DNA of 64,000 nt. It comes from an uncultured Oscillospiraceae bacterium (lineage in GTDB: Bacteria; Bacillota; Clostridia; Oscillospirales; Oscillospiraceae). Each line of letters begins with the position of its first letter. Positions within the stretch are counted from its first letter, which is position 1. The translations under genes and the position numbers were made by a program. The stretch spans positions 1-64,000 of the forward strand of contig CAJTOM010000002.1 in the NCBI GenBank assembly GCA_910577915.1. Direction: 5' to 3'. The notes under the pieces were generated by a model. It made no database searches and was not told the DNA's origin. It saw only the letters and a program-made list of their open reading frames with translations. Of this stretch, positions 16,388-24,156 are shown one piece after another.

Positions 16388-17062
16388 TTAAATATGCATA
16401 TGCCATATGGTCATAATGGCGAAATCCGCCGCCATGTGGATCACCCATGAATTGTATATCGTCCCCGCTTTGTCATCGGCGTAGTCGAACAGGCAGCCGC
16501 CGGCGGTTAAGCCGATCAGGGCGAGCAGCAGCAGGAGAGGCGGGAAGGACGGTCCGATCATGGCGATATGGTAGACGGCAAATATGACGGAGCTGAAAGC
16601 GTAGGCGATTTTTTTCGAGGTGTATTTGGATAATTGAAGGAACGACAGGAGGCGAAATAGAAATTCCTCCAAAAAGGAGTTGCAGAATGAGATGTAGAGG
16701 GCGACCCAGATGAAGCTGCCGCTGTCAACCTTTTGGTCCGCGGAAAGGGATTGGACCAGGGAGGCGTAGTCGAAGAGGTCTCTTGTCAGGGCATAGGCGC
16801 CTATGATTACCCCGTAGAGCAGGGCGCCGAGCGCCAATAGTGCGGCGATACGCTTTCGGCTGAGCGAAAAAGAGCGGTCAAAGAGCTTTATATGGGCGGC
16901 CTTGGCGATGATGATGGGGAGGACCAGGAAGAGGGCGGCCTTTATGGCGGATTTGACAATGTAGGGCGGTTCGATGGCGGTTTCGACGAAGGCCATTGCG
17001 CCGCAGCAGGCGGCAGTGAAGGCCATGATCCCGTATGATCTGCGTTTGTCTGCTTGTTTCAT
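16388..17062 (-). CDS. CPBP-family intramembrane protease (CAAX-like)
   Basis: The 224-residue protein has about eight hydrophobic helices and the CPBP/Abi motifs: Phe-Leu-Glu-Glu-Phe-Leu-Phe-Arg near residue 130, FAVYH near 162 and WVIHMAADF near 208. In bacteria such proteins process or protect against secreted peptides, or are uncharacterised; the eukaryotic relatives are CAAX prenyl proteases. The gene is visibly less GC-rich than its neighbours and has more Ile and Lys, which hints at acquisition from another source. It stands between glgX and the desulfurase-like gene with no obvious functional link. Confidence 0.85.
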   Translation of the reverse strand: MKQADKRRSYGIMAFTAACCGAMAFVETAIEPPYIVKSAIKAALFLVLPIIIAKAAHIKLFDRSFSLSRKRIAALLALGALLYGVIIGAYALTRDLFDYASLVQSLSADQKVDSGSFIWVALYISFCNSFLEEFLFRLLSFLQLSKYTSKKIAYAFSSVIFAVYHIAMIGPSFPPLLLLLALIGLTAGGCLFDYADDKAGTIYNSWVIHMAADFAIMTIWHMHI

Positions 17063-17154
17063 GGTTTTCGGCCTCCGGGGGTGGGTTGCTGTTGATTATA
17101 TCATGGGAGGTTGGTTTGTTCAACTTTGTTTTTTGAAGATGATGCTATGCCGCC

Positions 17155-18300
17155 TCATTCCGCCAGGTCCCTTACCGCCGCCAGGGCGGCGTCAATCTCC
17201 TCCTCGGTGGTGAACCACCCCGGACTGAACCGGACGGTCCCCTGGGGGAACGTGCCCAGGGCTCTGTGGGCCGCCGGGGCGCAGTGGAGGCCGCAGCGGG
17301 TGAGAATGCCGTAGTCCTGCTCCAGCAGGAAGGCCGCCTGGGCGTTGTCCATGTGGAGAAAATCCAGGGAGATGACCCCGGCCCGGTTCTCCGTCCCCCG
17401 GGGCCCCGCCAGCCGGACGCCCTCCAGGCCCTCCAGACCCGCCAGAAAGCGGCCGGTCAGCGCCGCCTCACGTTGGTGCAGGGCCTCCACGCCGGTGTCC
17501 AGCACAAAGTCCACCGCCGCCTTCAGCCCGTAGATGCCGGGCAGGTTGGGCGTGCCGGACTCAAACCGGTCGGGGAGGCTGTGGGGCTGGCGCTCTGCGT
17601 CCGAGGCGCTGCCCGTGCCGCCGGCGACGATGGGGGACAGCTTTCCGGCGAAGTCCGGCGACAGCAGCAGGGCCCCGACGCCCTGGGGGCCCATGAGCCC
17701 CTTGTGACCGGGGACCGACAGGGCGGACAGCCCCCAGCCCGTAAAATCGACGTCCCAGTGCCCGGCGGTCTGGGCGGCGTCCAGCACCAGGGGCACGCCG
17801 TACCGCCGGCACACCGCCCCCGCCGCCGCCGCGTCCTGGACCGCGCCGCCCACGTTGGAGCCGTGGGCCATGACCATCAGCCGGGTGCTGGGCCGGATGA
17901 GGGGGGCGATGTCCGCCGGGTCCAGCCGCCCCGCGCCGTCGCAGGGCACCCGGTCGAAGGTCACGCCCCCCAGGGCCAGGTCCTGGAGGGGGCGCATGAC
18001 GGCGTTGTGCTCCACGGCGCTGACCAGGCAGTGGTCCCCGGGCCGCAGCCAGCCCCGCAGAACCATGTTCAGCCCCATGGTGTTCCCGCTGGTGAGAATG
18101 CAGCAGCGGGGGTCGCCGTGGCGGAACAGGCGGCACAGCCCCTCCCGCAGCAGCAGGGCCGTGAGCCCCGCCTCCCGGACGGAGGCGTGGGCCCCCCGGT
18201 TCAGGGAGCCCCCCACCTCCGTGAGGCAGCGGAGCACGGCCTGGGCCACGGCGGGGGGCTTGGGGAAGGAGGTGGCGGCGTTGTCCAGATAGATCGGCAT
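17155..18300 (-). CDS. Cysteine desulfurase-like class V aminotransferase
   Basis: The 381-residue PLP enzyme resembles the SufS/CsdB group. It starts MPIYLDNAATSFPKP, has the PLP lysine in SVPGHKGLMGPQG, the cofactor-binding VMAHGSNVGG and LVLDAAQTAGH, and a candidate catalytic Cys in RCGLHCAPAAH. It should release sulfur from cysteine, or act on selenocysteine, as persulfide. The frame is open 10 codons upstream, but AGAGGG lies 8 bases before the ATG at 18300. It is not next to suf or isc scaffold genes. It belongs to a subgroup common in Clostridia whose partner protein is not established. Confidence 0.87.
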   Translation of the reverse strand: MPIYLDNAATSFPKPPAVAQAVLRCLTEVGGSLNRGAHASVREAGLTALLLREGLCRLFRHGDPRCCILTSGNTMGLNMVLRGWLRPGDHCLVSAVEHNAVMRPLQDLALGGVTFDRVPCDGAGRLDPADIAPLIRPSTRLMVMAHGSNVGGAVQDAAAAGAVCRRYGVPLVLDAAQTAGHWDVDFTGWGLSALSVPGHKGLMGPQGVGALLLSPDFAGKLSPIVAGGTGSASDAERQPHSLPDRFESGTPNLPGIYGLKAAVDFVLDTGVEALHQREAALTGRFLAGLEGLEGVRLAGPRGTENRAGVISLDFLHMDNAQAAFLLEQDYGILTRCGLHCAPAAHRALGTFPQGTVRFSPGWFTTEEEIDAALAAVRDLAE

Positions 18301-18336
18301 AGAAGAGCCCTCTTTTCTCTCATCATGCAACGTGTA

Positions 18337-18376
18337 AACGCACGCCGGGAGGCTTCCGCCTCCCCTGGCGTGCGTT
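18337..18376. terminator. Long hairpin between the desulfurase-like and NrdD-like genes
   Basis: AACGCACGCC...GGAGG pairs with CCTCC...GGCGTGCGTT with a small bulge. It can end the NrdD-like transcript on the minus strand; T-runs are short. Confidence 0.6.
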
Positions 18377-18389
18377 TCTGCTGGCGCGG

Positions 18390-18653
18390 TCAGATGTGCT
18401 TGACCCGGTCCTTCTCCTCGGCGGCCTTGGCGTCGTTCCAGTGGCTCATGTCCCCCACCAGGTAGCCGGTGATGCGGCGGATGCGGCTGAAGGGCCGGGG
18501 GGCCAGGTGGTATTTGAGGTCCACATACTCCCCGTCCACGTGGACGTCCAGCGCCTGCACCGCGCCCACCTGGTAGCGGCTGTTGGCGCGGGCGATATAG
18601 GCGTCCAGCTCCCGCTGGCTGATGGCTCCGCCGGTAACGTTGACTTGCATCAT
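18390..18653 (-). CDS. Small NrdD-like glycyl-radical-domain protein
   Basis: The 87-residue protein resembles only the C-terminal end of class III anaerobic ribonucleotide reductase: RRITGYLVG matches the glycyl-radical finger loop (consensus Arg-Val-x-Gly-Tyr), and WNDAKAAEEKDRVKH matches the family C-terminus. The Cys-x-x-Cys pairs that bind zinc in full NrdD are absent, and there is no catalytic domain. Small proteins of this kind are found in Clostridia, often annotated simply as anaerobic ribonucleoside-triphosphate reductase. By analogy with YfiD/GrcA it could act as a replaceable radical-carrying piece. It is divergent from a Crp/Fnr regulator, which fits anaerobic control. GAGGA precedes two adjacent ATGs. 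Confidence 0.72.
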   Translation of the reverse strand: MMQVNVTGGAISQRELDAYIARANSRYQVGAVQALDVHVDGEYVDLKYHLAPRPFSRIRRITGYLVGDMSHWNDAKAAEEKDRVKHI

Positions 18654-18839
18654 GGTGATCGTCCTCTTTTCTCTTCTGTCAGGCAAATAGTACTTTACTT
18701 TTTGGTAAAGAGAGTATATCATAAGTCCCAGGCAGAGGTATGTTGCGGCGGCAACAATTCCAAAAATATTTTTCTGTATTTTGTGGAGCGGACCCCTTAA
18801 GACCACAATATATCGGATTCCCGGAGGAGGAGACACGGC
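18654..18839. promoter_or_regulatory. Divergent control region of the NrdD-like gene and the Crp/Fnr gene
   Basis: Visible dyads are CTTTAC / GTAAAG near 18692-18709, GTTGC / GCAAC near 18743 and TTGTGG / CCACAA at 18781-18808. TATACT on the minus strand near 18715 is a good -10 box for the NrdD-like gene. Which dyad the regulator binds cannot be decided here. Confidence 0.45.
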
Positions 18840-19508
18840 ATGGAGTACAGCGCCCTGTCCATTTTTCACGACATCACTAATGCGGAGGTGGACGCCATGA
18901 TCCAATGCTTCCGCATGCGGCGGGGGGAGTTCGCCCCCGGCCAGACCATCTGCGTCTACGGCGAGTCCGGGGGCGAGGTGGGGGTGCTCCTCCGGGGGGA
19001 GGCGGAGCTGGTCCGGTTTGACTACGCCGGCACCCGCACCATCCTGGAACGGCTGGAGACCGGGGGCGTGTTCGGGGAGGCCCTGGCCTTCACCCCCACC
19101 CTGGGGGACTGCGTGGAGGTGGTCAGCGACCGGAACAGCGAGGTGCTGTTCATGGAGTACGAGCACATTATGAAGCGCTGTGAAAGGGCCTGCACCCACC
19201 ACAGCAAGCTGGTGCGGAACATGTTCCGCCTGGTGGCGGACCAGACCCGGCGGCTCAGCCGCCGGGTGGAGGTCCTCAGCCGCCGCAGCATCCGGGACAA
19301 GCTCCAGTGCTACTTCCGCATCCGCTGTCTGGACGCCGGCGGGGACACCTTCGCCCTCCCCTTTACCCTCAGCGCCCTGGCGGACTACATCAGCACCGAC
19401 CGCAGCGCCATGATGCGGGAGCTGAAGAAAATGAAGGAGGAGGGCCTGCTCCGGGTGGACGGCCGGCAGGTGACTCTGCTGGAGCCCTTCCCCCGCGCCC
19501 CTTTTTAG
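18840..19508 (+). CDS. Crp/Fnr-family transcriptional regulator
   Basis: The 222-residue protein has an N-terminal cyclic-nucleotide-binding-like beta barrel (residues about 10-115), a dimerisation helix and a C-terminal winged helix with LSALADYISTDRSAMMRELKKM as recognition unit (key residues Ser-Thr-Asp-Arg-Ser). The N-terminal cysteine cluster of true Fnr is missing; scattered Cys residues (KRCERACTHH near 115) do not form a known iron-sulfur motif. The effector is therefore unknown. It is divergent from the NrdD-like gene. Its stop codon overlaps the stop of the convergent tail-fibre-like gene, with no terminator between. Confidence 0.9.
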   Translation: MEYSALSIFHDITNAEVDAMIQCFRMRRGEFAPGQTICVYGESGGEVGVLLRGEAELVRFDYAGTRTILERLETGGVFGEALAFTPTLGDCVEVVSDRNSEVLFMEYEHIMKRCERACTHHSKLVRNMFRLVADQTRRLSRRVEVLSRRSIRDKLQCYFRIRCLDAGGDTFALPFTLSALADYISTDRSAMMRELKKMKEEGLLRVDGRQVTLLEPFPRAPF

Positions 19509-19981
19509 AAGTTCCCCGTTCCGGTGACCTTGATGCCCGCCGTGCTGGTAAAGGTCTTGCCCTTGCGCACATCTGCGGCGGTGGCGTCCCCCAGGTTGCT
19601 CATAGGGGTCATCAGGGCCAGCGCGCCCCCCTGCTTGAACAGCCAGCCGTTGGCGGTGGCTCCGGCGCTGATGAGCTTGAACTGTCCGGTGGAGGCGTCC
19701 ACGTAGGGCGTCCGGTTGGAGAAGCTGACGGTCTTGGTGTATACCTTGGCCACCCCTTCGATCTTCTGGCCGTTGACATAGGCGGTGGCCCCCACCCCCA
19801 TGTCCTGGGGGGTGGCGGTGGCGTCGGAGGTGTCGGGGCCGGTGGAGATGGCGTCGATCCTGGCCGCGTAGCCGGAGAAGGGCGCGGACTCCGCCACGCT
19901 CTGGCCCTTCCGCATCAGGGCGGCCCGGATGGCGGCCTTGGTCTGGCGCAGCCGGGCCAGCTTGTCCGCAATGGTCCCCAT
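19505..19981 (-). CDS. Phage tail-fibre-like protein
   Basis: The 158-residue protein opens with a motif typical of Clostridial phage tail proteins: Ala-Asp-Lys-Leu, a Thr-Lys step, AIRAALMRKGQSV and FSGYAARID. A repeat-like beta region follows (AYVNGQKIEGVAK and a terminal GIKVTGTGNF). It probably formed part of a tail tip or fibre. Its ATG overlaps the stop of the preceding 49-residue gene by one base, and its own stop overlaps the Crp/Fnr stop in the opposite direction. No capsid, portal or lysis genes are nearby. Confidence 0.7.
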   Translation of the reverse strand: MGTIADKLARLRQTKAAIRAALMRKGQSVAESAPFSGYAARIDAISTGPDTSDATATPQDMGVGATAYVNGQKIEGVAKVYTKTVSFSNRTPYVDASTGQFKLISAGATANGWLFKQGGALALMTPMSNLGDATAADVRKGKTFTSTAGIKVTGTGNF

Positions 19982-20130
19982 CACACCGCCTCCCCGTTGA
20001 TCTCGTCCAGGGCCCCGGCCACCGCGCCCAGCTGCTCGTCCAGCTCGCTCCGGTCCGCCTTCTCCGCCAGGGCGGCCCGGATCAGGGACAGCAGACGGCC
20101 CAGGCCCGCCTCACCCAAATATTTTTTCAT
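19981..20130 (-). CDS. 49-residue protein with a tail-fibre-like KYLGE start
   Basis: A short frame with GAGGAGG six bases before the ATG encodes MKKYLGEAGLGRLLSLIRAA and a charged helical tail ending DEINGEAV. The first 25 residues are a clear relative of the N-terminus of the larger protein encoded just upstream (MSKKYLGENAAAYLVTLLRA), so it looks like a short paralogue or a chaperone or adaptor of the tail cassette. It is translationally coupled (TGATG) to the next gene. Confidence 0.65.
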   Translation of the reverse strand: MKKYLGEAGLGRLLSLIRAALAEKADRSELDEQLGAVAGALDEINGEAV

Positions 20131-20143
20131 CCCTCAGCCCTCC

Positions 20144-20854
20144 TCACCGGGCCGCGTCCCAGAGGGACTGGAGCTCGCTGTTGGAGACCTCCACCATGTC
20201 CGAGGAGGTGATGACCACGTAGGCGCTGCCACCGTAGCGGTAGGACAGGTTGGTGGTCAGATCCACGTAGATCTTCCCCCGCTCCCCCTGGATGGGGGCG
20301 GCGTGGGCCTCGTCCTCGTAGAAGTCCCCCTGGTGGAGATAGCCCTCCACCACGTCGTCCACGTAGGAGGGCAGGTAGGCGGAGCCGATCTTCCCGTCCG
20401 CATCCAGCCCGGCCAGCCCGCCGGGCTGGCCTTTTTGCGCGGCCACGTAGGCCGCCGCCTCCCCGGCCCTGGCGAAGTAGTCCGCCCCGTGGCCCTCCAG
20501 GGCGGCGGCGTTGTCCACCACGCCGTCATCGTCGGCGTCGTAGGCGCTTTTCAGCATGTCCCCGGCGCCCGCGCCGGCGATGCGCTCTGCCAGGACCTTG
20601 CCCTGCCGGGCGGAGAGGACCTTTTCCGGGTCCGCGCTGGTGAGGCTGTCCTCCACGGCGGAGACCGCCAGGGCCCCGATGTCCGCCGGGGCGATGGGGT
20701 CCGCCCCTGCGGTGCCGTGGACGGCGGCGTGGGCGGTGGGGGTCCGCTCGTCGGTAAAGCGGGGGTCCGTCGCCTCCGCTTTGCTCCCCAGGGCGGCCCT
20801 GAGCAGGGTCACCAGGTAGGCGGCCGCGTTTTCACCGAGATACTTTTTCGACAT
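20144..20854 (-). CDS. Phage tail-fibre-like protein with KYLGE N-terminus
   Basis: The 236-residue protein combines an N-terminal KYLGE helix segment, a middle region with THAAVHGTAGADPI (common in phage fibres) and the fibre sequence LDADGKIGSAYLPSYVDDVV, followed by a C-terminal region (YEDEAHAAPIQGERGKIYVD) seen in Clostridial tail proteins. It is probably a receptor-binding or tail-tip component. It overlaps the 3' end of the gene upstream by 23 bases and is followed after 13 bases by the 49-residue gene. Confidence 0.75.
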   Translation of the reverse strand: MSKKYLGENAAAYLVTLLRAALGSKAEATDPRFTDERTPTAHAAVHGTAGADPIAPADIGALAVSAVEDSLTSADPEKVLSARQGKVLAERIAGAGAGDMLKSAYDADDDGVVDNAAALEGHGADYFARAGEAAAYVAAQKGQPGGLAGLDADGKIGSAYLPSYVDDVVEGYLHQGDFYEDEAHAAPIQGERGKIYVDLTTNLSYRYGGSAYVVITSSDMVEVSNSELQSLWDAAR

Positions 20855-21341
20855 GTGTCATTCCTCCATTCCAAATTTCCAGAAGCTCCAGATTGCTCAG
20901 CTCGTCCAGCCCGTCCACAGCGGCCTGGGCCCGCTCCGCGGCGGCCTGGGCCGCCGCCCCGATCTCCAGCACCCGGTCCAGGTACCGCTGCCAGGGGCCC
21001 GGCTGTCCGTCCGGGGGGCTCCCCAGGGCGGCGGCCACGTAGATTCCGTAGGTCCGGGACTTGACCACCGTATCCTCCGCCAGATACCGCAGCTCGCACC
21101 GGCCCCGCCCGGCCGCGGCGGTATCCGCTCCGGTGACGGTCCACAGCCAGCCCTCCTCCGTCCGCTCCAGGCTCACCGGGTAGGCCGCGCCCCCGCCCGG
21201 CGGCTGGACCAGGGCCTGGACGGAGCCGGGGCCCAGCTCCCGCTCCCAGTCCGCCGGCTCGGTGAACAGAAGCCGGCGGGCCAGGTGCTCCCCCTGTCTG
21301 CCCAGAGACAGCACGCCGCTTTTTCCCACAACATACTGCAC
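20832..21341 (-). CDS. Phage baseplate/tail-like protein (BppU-like N-terminal domain)
   Basis: The 169-residue protein starts with GTG after AAAGGAGG (7-base spacing), although the frame is open further. Residues 1-100 resemble the upper-baseplate (BppU-like) domain of Firmicute phages: a beta-rich pattern with RRLLFTEPADW, YPVSLERTEEGWLW and GRGRCELRYLAEDTVVKS. A helical C-terminus rich in Ala and Glu follows. It is the first gene of a four-gene tail cassette read leftward toward the Crp/Fnr gene. No promoter was recognised with confidence. Confidence 0.65.
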   Translation of the reverse strand: MQYVVGKSGVLSLGRQGEHLARRLLFTEPADWERELGPGSVQALVQPPGGGAAYPVSLERTEEGWLWTVTGADTAAAGRGRCELRYLAEDTVVKSRTYGIYVAAALGSPPDGQPGPWQRYLDRVLEIGAAAQAAAERAQAAVDGLDELSNLELLEIWNGGMTHVEKVSR

Positions 21342-21412
21342 ACAAATTCCTCCTTTCCGTTTTTGGTGCGGGGCCCCGGGGGCCGGGGCCCTATATGTAG
21401 GAGAAAACAGGG

Positions 21413-21453
21413 GGGAGGTTGCACGTGCGTGTGCAACCTCCCGCTGTTTTTTT
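21413..21453 (+). terminator. Perfect 12-bp hairpin with T-run between tail cassette and deacetylase
   Basis: GGGAGGTTGCAC pairs with GTGCAACCTCCC around GTGCGT, followed by GCTGTTTTTTT. No plus-strand gene ends here, so it may terminate read-through or mark the edge of the inserted tail cassette. A second GC palindrome lies at 21371-21391. Confidence 0.7.
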
Positions 21454-21589
21454 GCGGAATGCACGGCCGCTGCGCCGCCCCGCCAAAAATTTTCCTGCTC
21501 CGGCGCGGATTTCCTCTTGCTTTTCCGGTCCGTTCGCGCGATAATAAAGGGACAAAGCCTGTCAAATACTGTCGAAGGAAGTCCCTGCC

Positions 21590-22549
21590 ATGAACCGTCT
21601 TTTTTCACTCTCCCTGGCCCTGCTTCTCCTGCTCACCGGCTGCGTGGGCCGGGCCGCCCCGCCCGCCGGCGACGGCGGCGCGCCCCTCCAGACCGAGGAG
21701 ATCACTGCCACCGCCAACCAGGCGCCGGAGCCCGCGCCCCCCGCTCCCCCGGAGCCGGAGGAGGAGCCCCAGGAGCCGGAGGAGCCCTACGTCCGGGTGA
21801 TTGACCCCGCCGGCCCCATGGTGGCGCTGACCTTTGACGACGGCCCCCACCAGCTCTACACCGGCCAGCTGCTGGACATTCTGGAGGAGCACCACGCCGT
21901 GGCCACCTTCTTCGAGGTGGGGCGCAACGTGGCCCTGTACCCCGACTCCCTGCCCCGCATGGCGGAGCTGGGCTGTGAGATCGCCAGCCACTCCAACGCC
22001 CATCGGGACCTGAGCAAGCTGCGCAAGGCCTCTATGCTCCAGGACCTGGACGCGGCGGATCAGGCCTTTTTGAACGCCGGCGTGGCCGCTCCCACCCTGG
22101 TCCGCCCCCCCTATGGGGCGGTGAACAAGCCGGTGAAGAACGCCAGCGGCCGCACCGTGGTCACCTGGACCGTGGATACCCAGGACTGGATGAGCCAGGA
22201 CGCCCAGACGGTGATCGACTACGTCCAGGGCCTGAGCAGCCTGGACGGGGAGATCGTGCTGCTCCACAGCACCTACGAGAGCACCGTCCAGGCCATGGCG
22301 GTGCTGGTGCCCTGGCTCCAGGAGCAGGGCTACCAGCTGGTAACGGTGTCGGAGCTGATGGCCTACTACTACGGCCAGCTGCTGGAGCCCGACCAGTTCT
22401 ACGGTTATACATACTTCTCCACCCACGCCCGCACCGATACCCCCCTGGAGCTCCCCGCCCCGCCGGAGGAGACCGGGGAGGAGGCCCCCGCAGAGGAGGC
22501 GCTTCCCGGGTCGTCTGCCCCGGAGGTCCCCGGCGTCCCCGGCAGCTAG
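21590..22549 (+). CDS. Polysaccharide deacetylase lipoprotein
   Basis: The 319-residue protein begins with a lipoprotein signal (LLLLLTGC, Cys about residue 17), then a Pro/Glu-rich linker, so it sits on the outer face of the membrane. The NodB domain has the expected motifs: TFDDGPH with the catalytic and metal Asp, SHSNAH with two metal His, RPPYGA, the DTQDW step and LLHS with the catalytic His. Peptidoglycan or another N-acetylated sugar polymer is the likely substrate. The Pro/Glu-rich C-terminus is unusual for the family. A strong terminator follows. Confidence 0.92.
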   Translation: MNRLFSLSLALLLLLTGCVGRAAPPAGDGGAPLQTEEITATANQAPEPAPPAPPEPEEEPQEPEEPYVRVIDPAGPMVALTFDDGPHQLYTGQLLDILEEHHAVATFFEVGRNVALYPDSLPRMAELGCEIASHSNAHRDLSKLRKASMLQDLDAADQAFLNAGVAAPTLVRPPYGAVNKPVKNASGRTVVTWTVDTQDWMSQDAQTVIDYVQGLSSLDGEIVLLHSTYESTVQAMAVLVPWLQEQGYQLVTVSELMAYYYGQLLEPDQFYGYTYFSTHARTDTPLELPAPPEETGEEAPAEEALPGSSAPEVPGVPGS

Positions 22550-22595
22550 ACATAGGCGGGACGCCCGGCAGGGGGCGGCCGCGATTTAGAAAAAA

Positions 22596-22641
22596 TCCCC
22601 GGCAGGAAATTTCAGCGCATTTCCTGCCGGGGAATTTTTTT
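22596..22641. terminator. Terminator between deacetylase and glycosyltransferase
   Basis: TCCCCGGCAGGAAAT and ATTTCCTGCCGGGGA form a 15-bp stem around TTCAGCGC, with A and T runs on both sides, serving both convergent genes. Confidence 0.93.
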
Positions 22642-22698
22642 GTTTGTGTTGGAAGCCGGCCTTCCGGGGCTTTGCGGTGCAGCCGGGCGGGCCTCGCG

Positions 22699-23862
22699 TC
22701 AGCGGTTCACCACCGCCGCCAGCTCCTCTCGCGCAACCGACCGGTACAGCGCCTCCGCCGCCCGTCCGAAGGCCTCGGCGGAGAACTGTTCTGACGATGC
22801 CAGAGCCGCCTGGCGCATCCGCCGGCGCAGGCCGCTGTCGCCGCAGAAGGCGGACAGCCGGGCGGCAAAGTCCGCCCCGTCCTCGTACTGCCAGCCGTTG
22901 ACGCCGTTTTCCACCACGCCGTCCACGCAGCTGTCCCGCAGGCACAGCACCGGCACCCCCGCCGCCAGGGCCTCGAAGTAGGTCAGCCCCTGGGTCTCGC
23001 TGGTGGAGGCGGTGACGAAGATGTCCCCCAGACGGTAGTAGTCCGGCGCCTCGCTGTGGGGCACCATGCCGGTATAGATCACGTCCACCCCCCGCTCCAG
23101 GGCGCGGTCCAGGGCGGCCTCCCGGTCGGGTCCGTCGCCCACCAGCAGCAGGGTTACGTCCCGCCGGCCGGCGGCGGCGATCTGGTCGATCAGCCGCTCC
23201 AGGTTCTTCTCCTTGGCCATGCGGCCTAAGTAGAGCAGGATGGTGTGGTCCTCCGGAATGTGCCAGCGGCGGCGCAGCTCCTCCAGCCGCCCCTGCGCCG
23301 GCGTCTCCCGGTAGGCGCTCAGATCCACCCCGGTGGGAATCACCTGGATGGGGGCGCGGACGTTGTAGTTCCGCAGCAGCAGCTCCACCTTCCGGCTGGG
23401 GGCCACGATGCAGGCGGCGTGGCGGCAGATCCACCGGGAGAAGGCGGACACCACATACCGCCCCACCCGCACGCTGGGGGAGAAATAGTGGGTGTAATCC
23501 TCATAGACCGTGTGGTAGGTGTGAATAATAGGGATGCCCAGCCGGTTGGACAGGGCGTAGGCCACCCGGAAGGAGCTGAACTCGCACTGGGAATGGATCA
23601 CGTCGGGCCGCCAGGCCATCAGCTCCCGCATCATGCTGTGCTTCTGGCTGATCCGCAGGCGGGCGCCTGGGTAAATTTTTCCGGCGCTGACGGAACCCAT
23701 GTAGTAGACGGGGCCGTCCTTATAGCTGTGCAGGCTGTTGGACAGGGTCACCACCCGCACCTCGTGGCCAAGCCGCTCCAGCTCCCGCTGGAGGAGCAGC
23801 ACGGAGGTCACCACGCCGTTGATGACAGGCGCGTACCAGTCCGTTGTAATCAGAACTTTCAT
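22699..23862 (-). CDS. GT4-family glycosyltransferase
   Basis: The 387-residue GT-B enzyme resembles the Firmicute glucosyltransferases that act on diacylglycerol or monoglucosyl-diacylglycerol. It has the N-terminal NGVVTS step in VLITTDWYAPVINGV, the central VIPTGVDL, the sugar-binding LLYLGRMAKEKN and the C-terminal Glu-x7-Glu motif in SETQGLTYFEALAAGVPVL. Membrane glycolipid synthesis is a reasonable inference. A GTG three codons upstream is possible, but GGAG lies 8 bases before the ATG at 23862. It is the only gene of its transcript visible here. Confidence 0.87.
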   Translation of the reverse strand: MKVLITTDWYAPVINGVVTSVLLLQRELERLGHEVRVVTLSNSLHSYKDGPVYYMGSVSAGKIYPGARLRISQKHSMMRELMAWRPDVIHSQCEFSSFRVAYALSNRLGIPIIHTYHTVYEDYTHYFSPSVRVGRYVVSAFSRWICRHAACIVAPSRKVELLLRNYNVRAPIQVIPTGVDLSAYRETPAQGRLEELRRRWHIPEDHTILLYLGRMAKEKNLERLIDQIAAAGRRDVTLLLVGDGPDREAALDRALERGVDVIYTGMVPHSEAPDYYRLGDIFVTASTSETQGLTYFEALAAGVPVLCLRDSCVDGVVENGVNGWQYEDGADFAARLSAFCGDSGLRRRMRQAALASSEQFSAEAFGRAAEALYRSVAREELAAVVNR

Positions 23863-23897
23863 ATGTTCCACTCCATAGAGACTGCTGTTTTGCAGAA

Positions 23898-23954
23898 TTA
23901 GAGCCTGTATTCATCGCCGGACGGACGCGCGGCGGTCGTAAATGCAGGTTCTAA
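23898..23954. repeat. Short MITE-like repeat, relative of the element at 9786
   Basis: The left end TTAGAGCCTGTATTCATCGC and the right end (opposite strand) TTAGAACCTGCATTTACGAC are related to each other and to the ends of the 167-base element at 9786. Only 57 bases separate the outer ends, so it is either a deletion derivative or solo ends. No clear target duplication was seen. Confidence 0.6.
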
Positions 23955-24156
23955 GCAAGGAAGGAGCCGCCCTTTTTGGCGGCGCTCCCCCTGCGTTACC
24001 GCCATTATAGCAAATCCCGGCGGCCAAAACAAGCGGTATTTCCAGGCTTAAAATATTCCTAAGATTTTTCCCTGCGGCTTTTTGAAAAATATTTTGTCCG
24101 ATGCTGTGACAATTCGCCCCTCTGCTGTGAGTTACCGGTGAAAGGAGGTCGTGCCT
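23955..24156 (+). promoter_or_regulatory. Upstream region of the ECF sigma gene
   Basis: A hairpin GGAGCCGCC / GGCGGCGCTCC (near 23963-23989) could terminate the minus or plus side. Downstream, GCTGTGA occurs twice about 26 bases apart (near 24101 and 24126), the second just before the ribosome site; this could be part of a sigma-factor-specific autoregulatory promoter. Confidence 0.35.
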
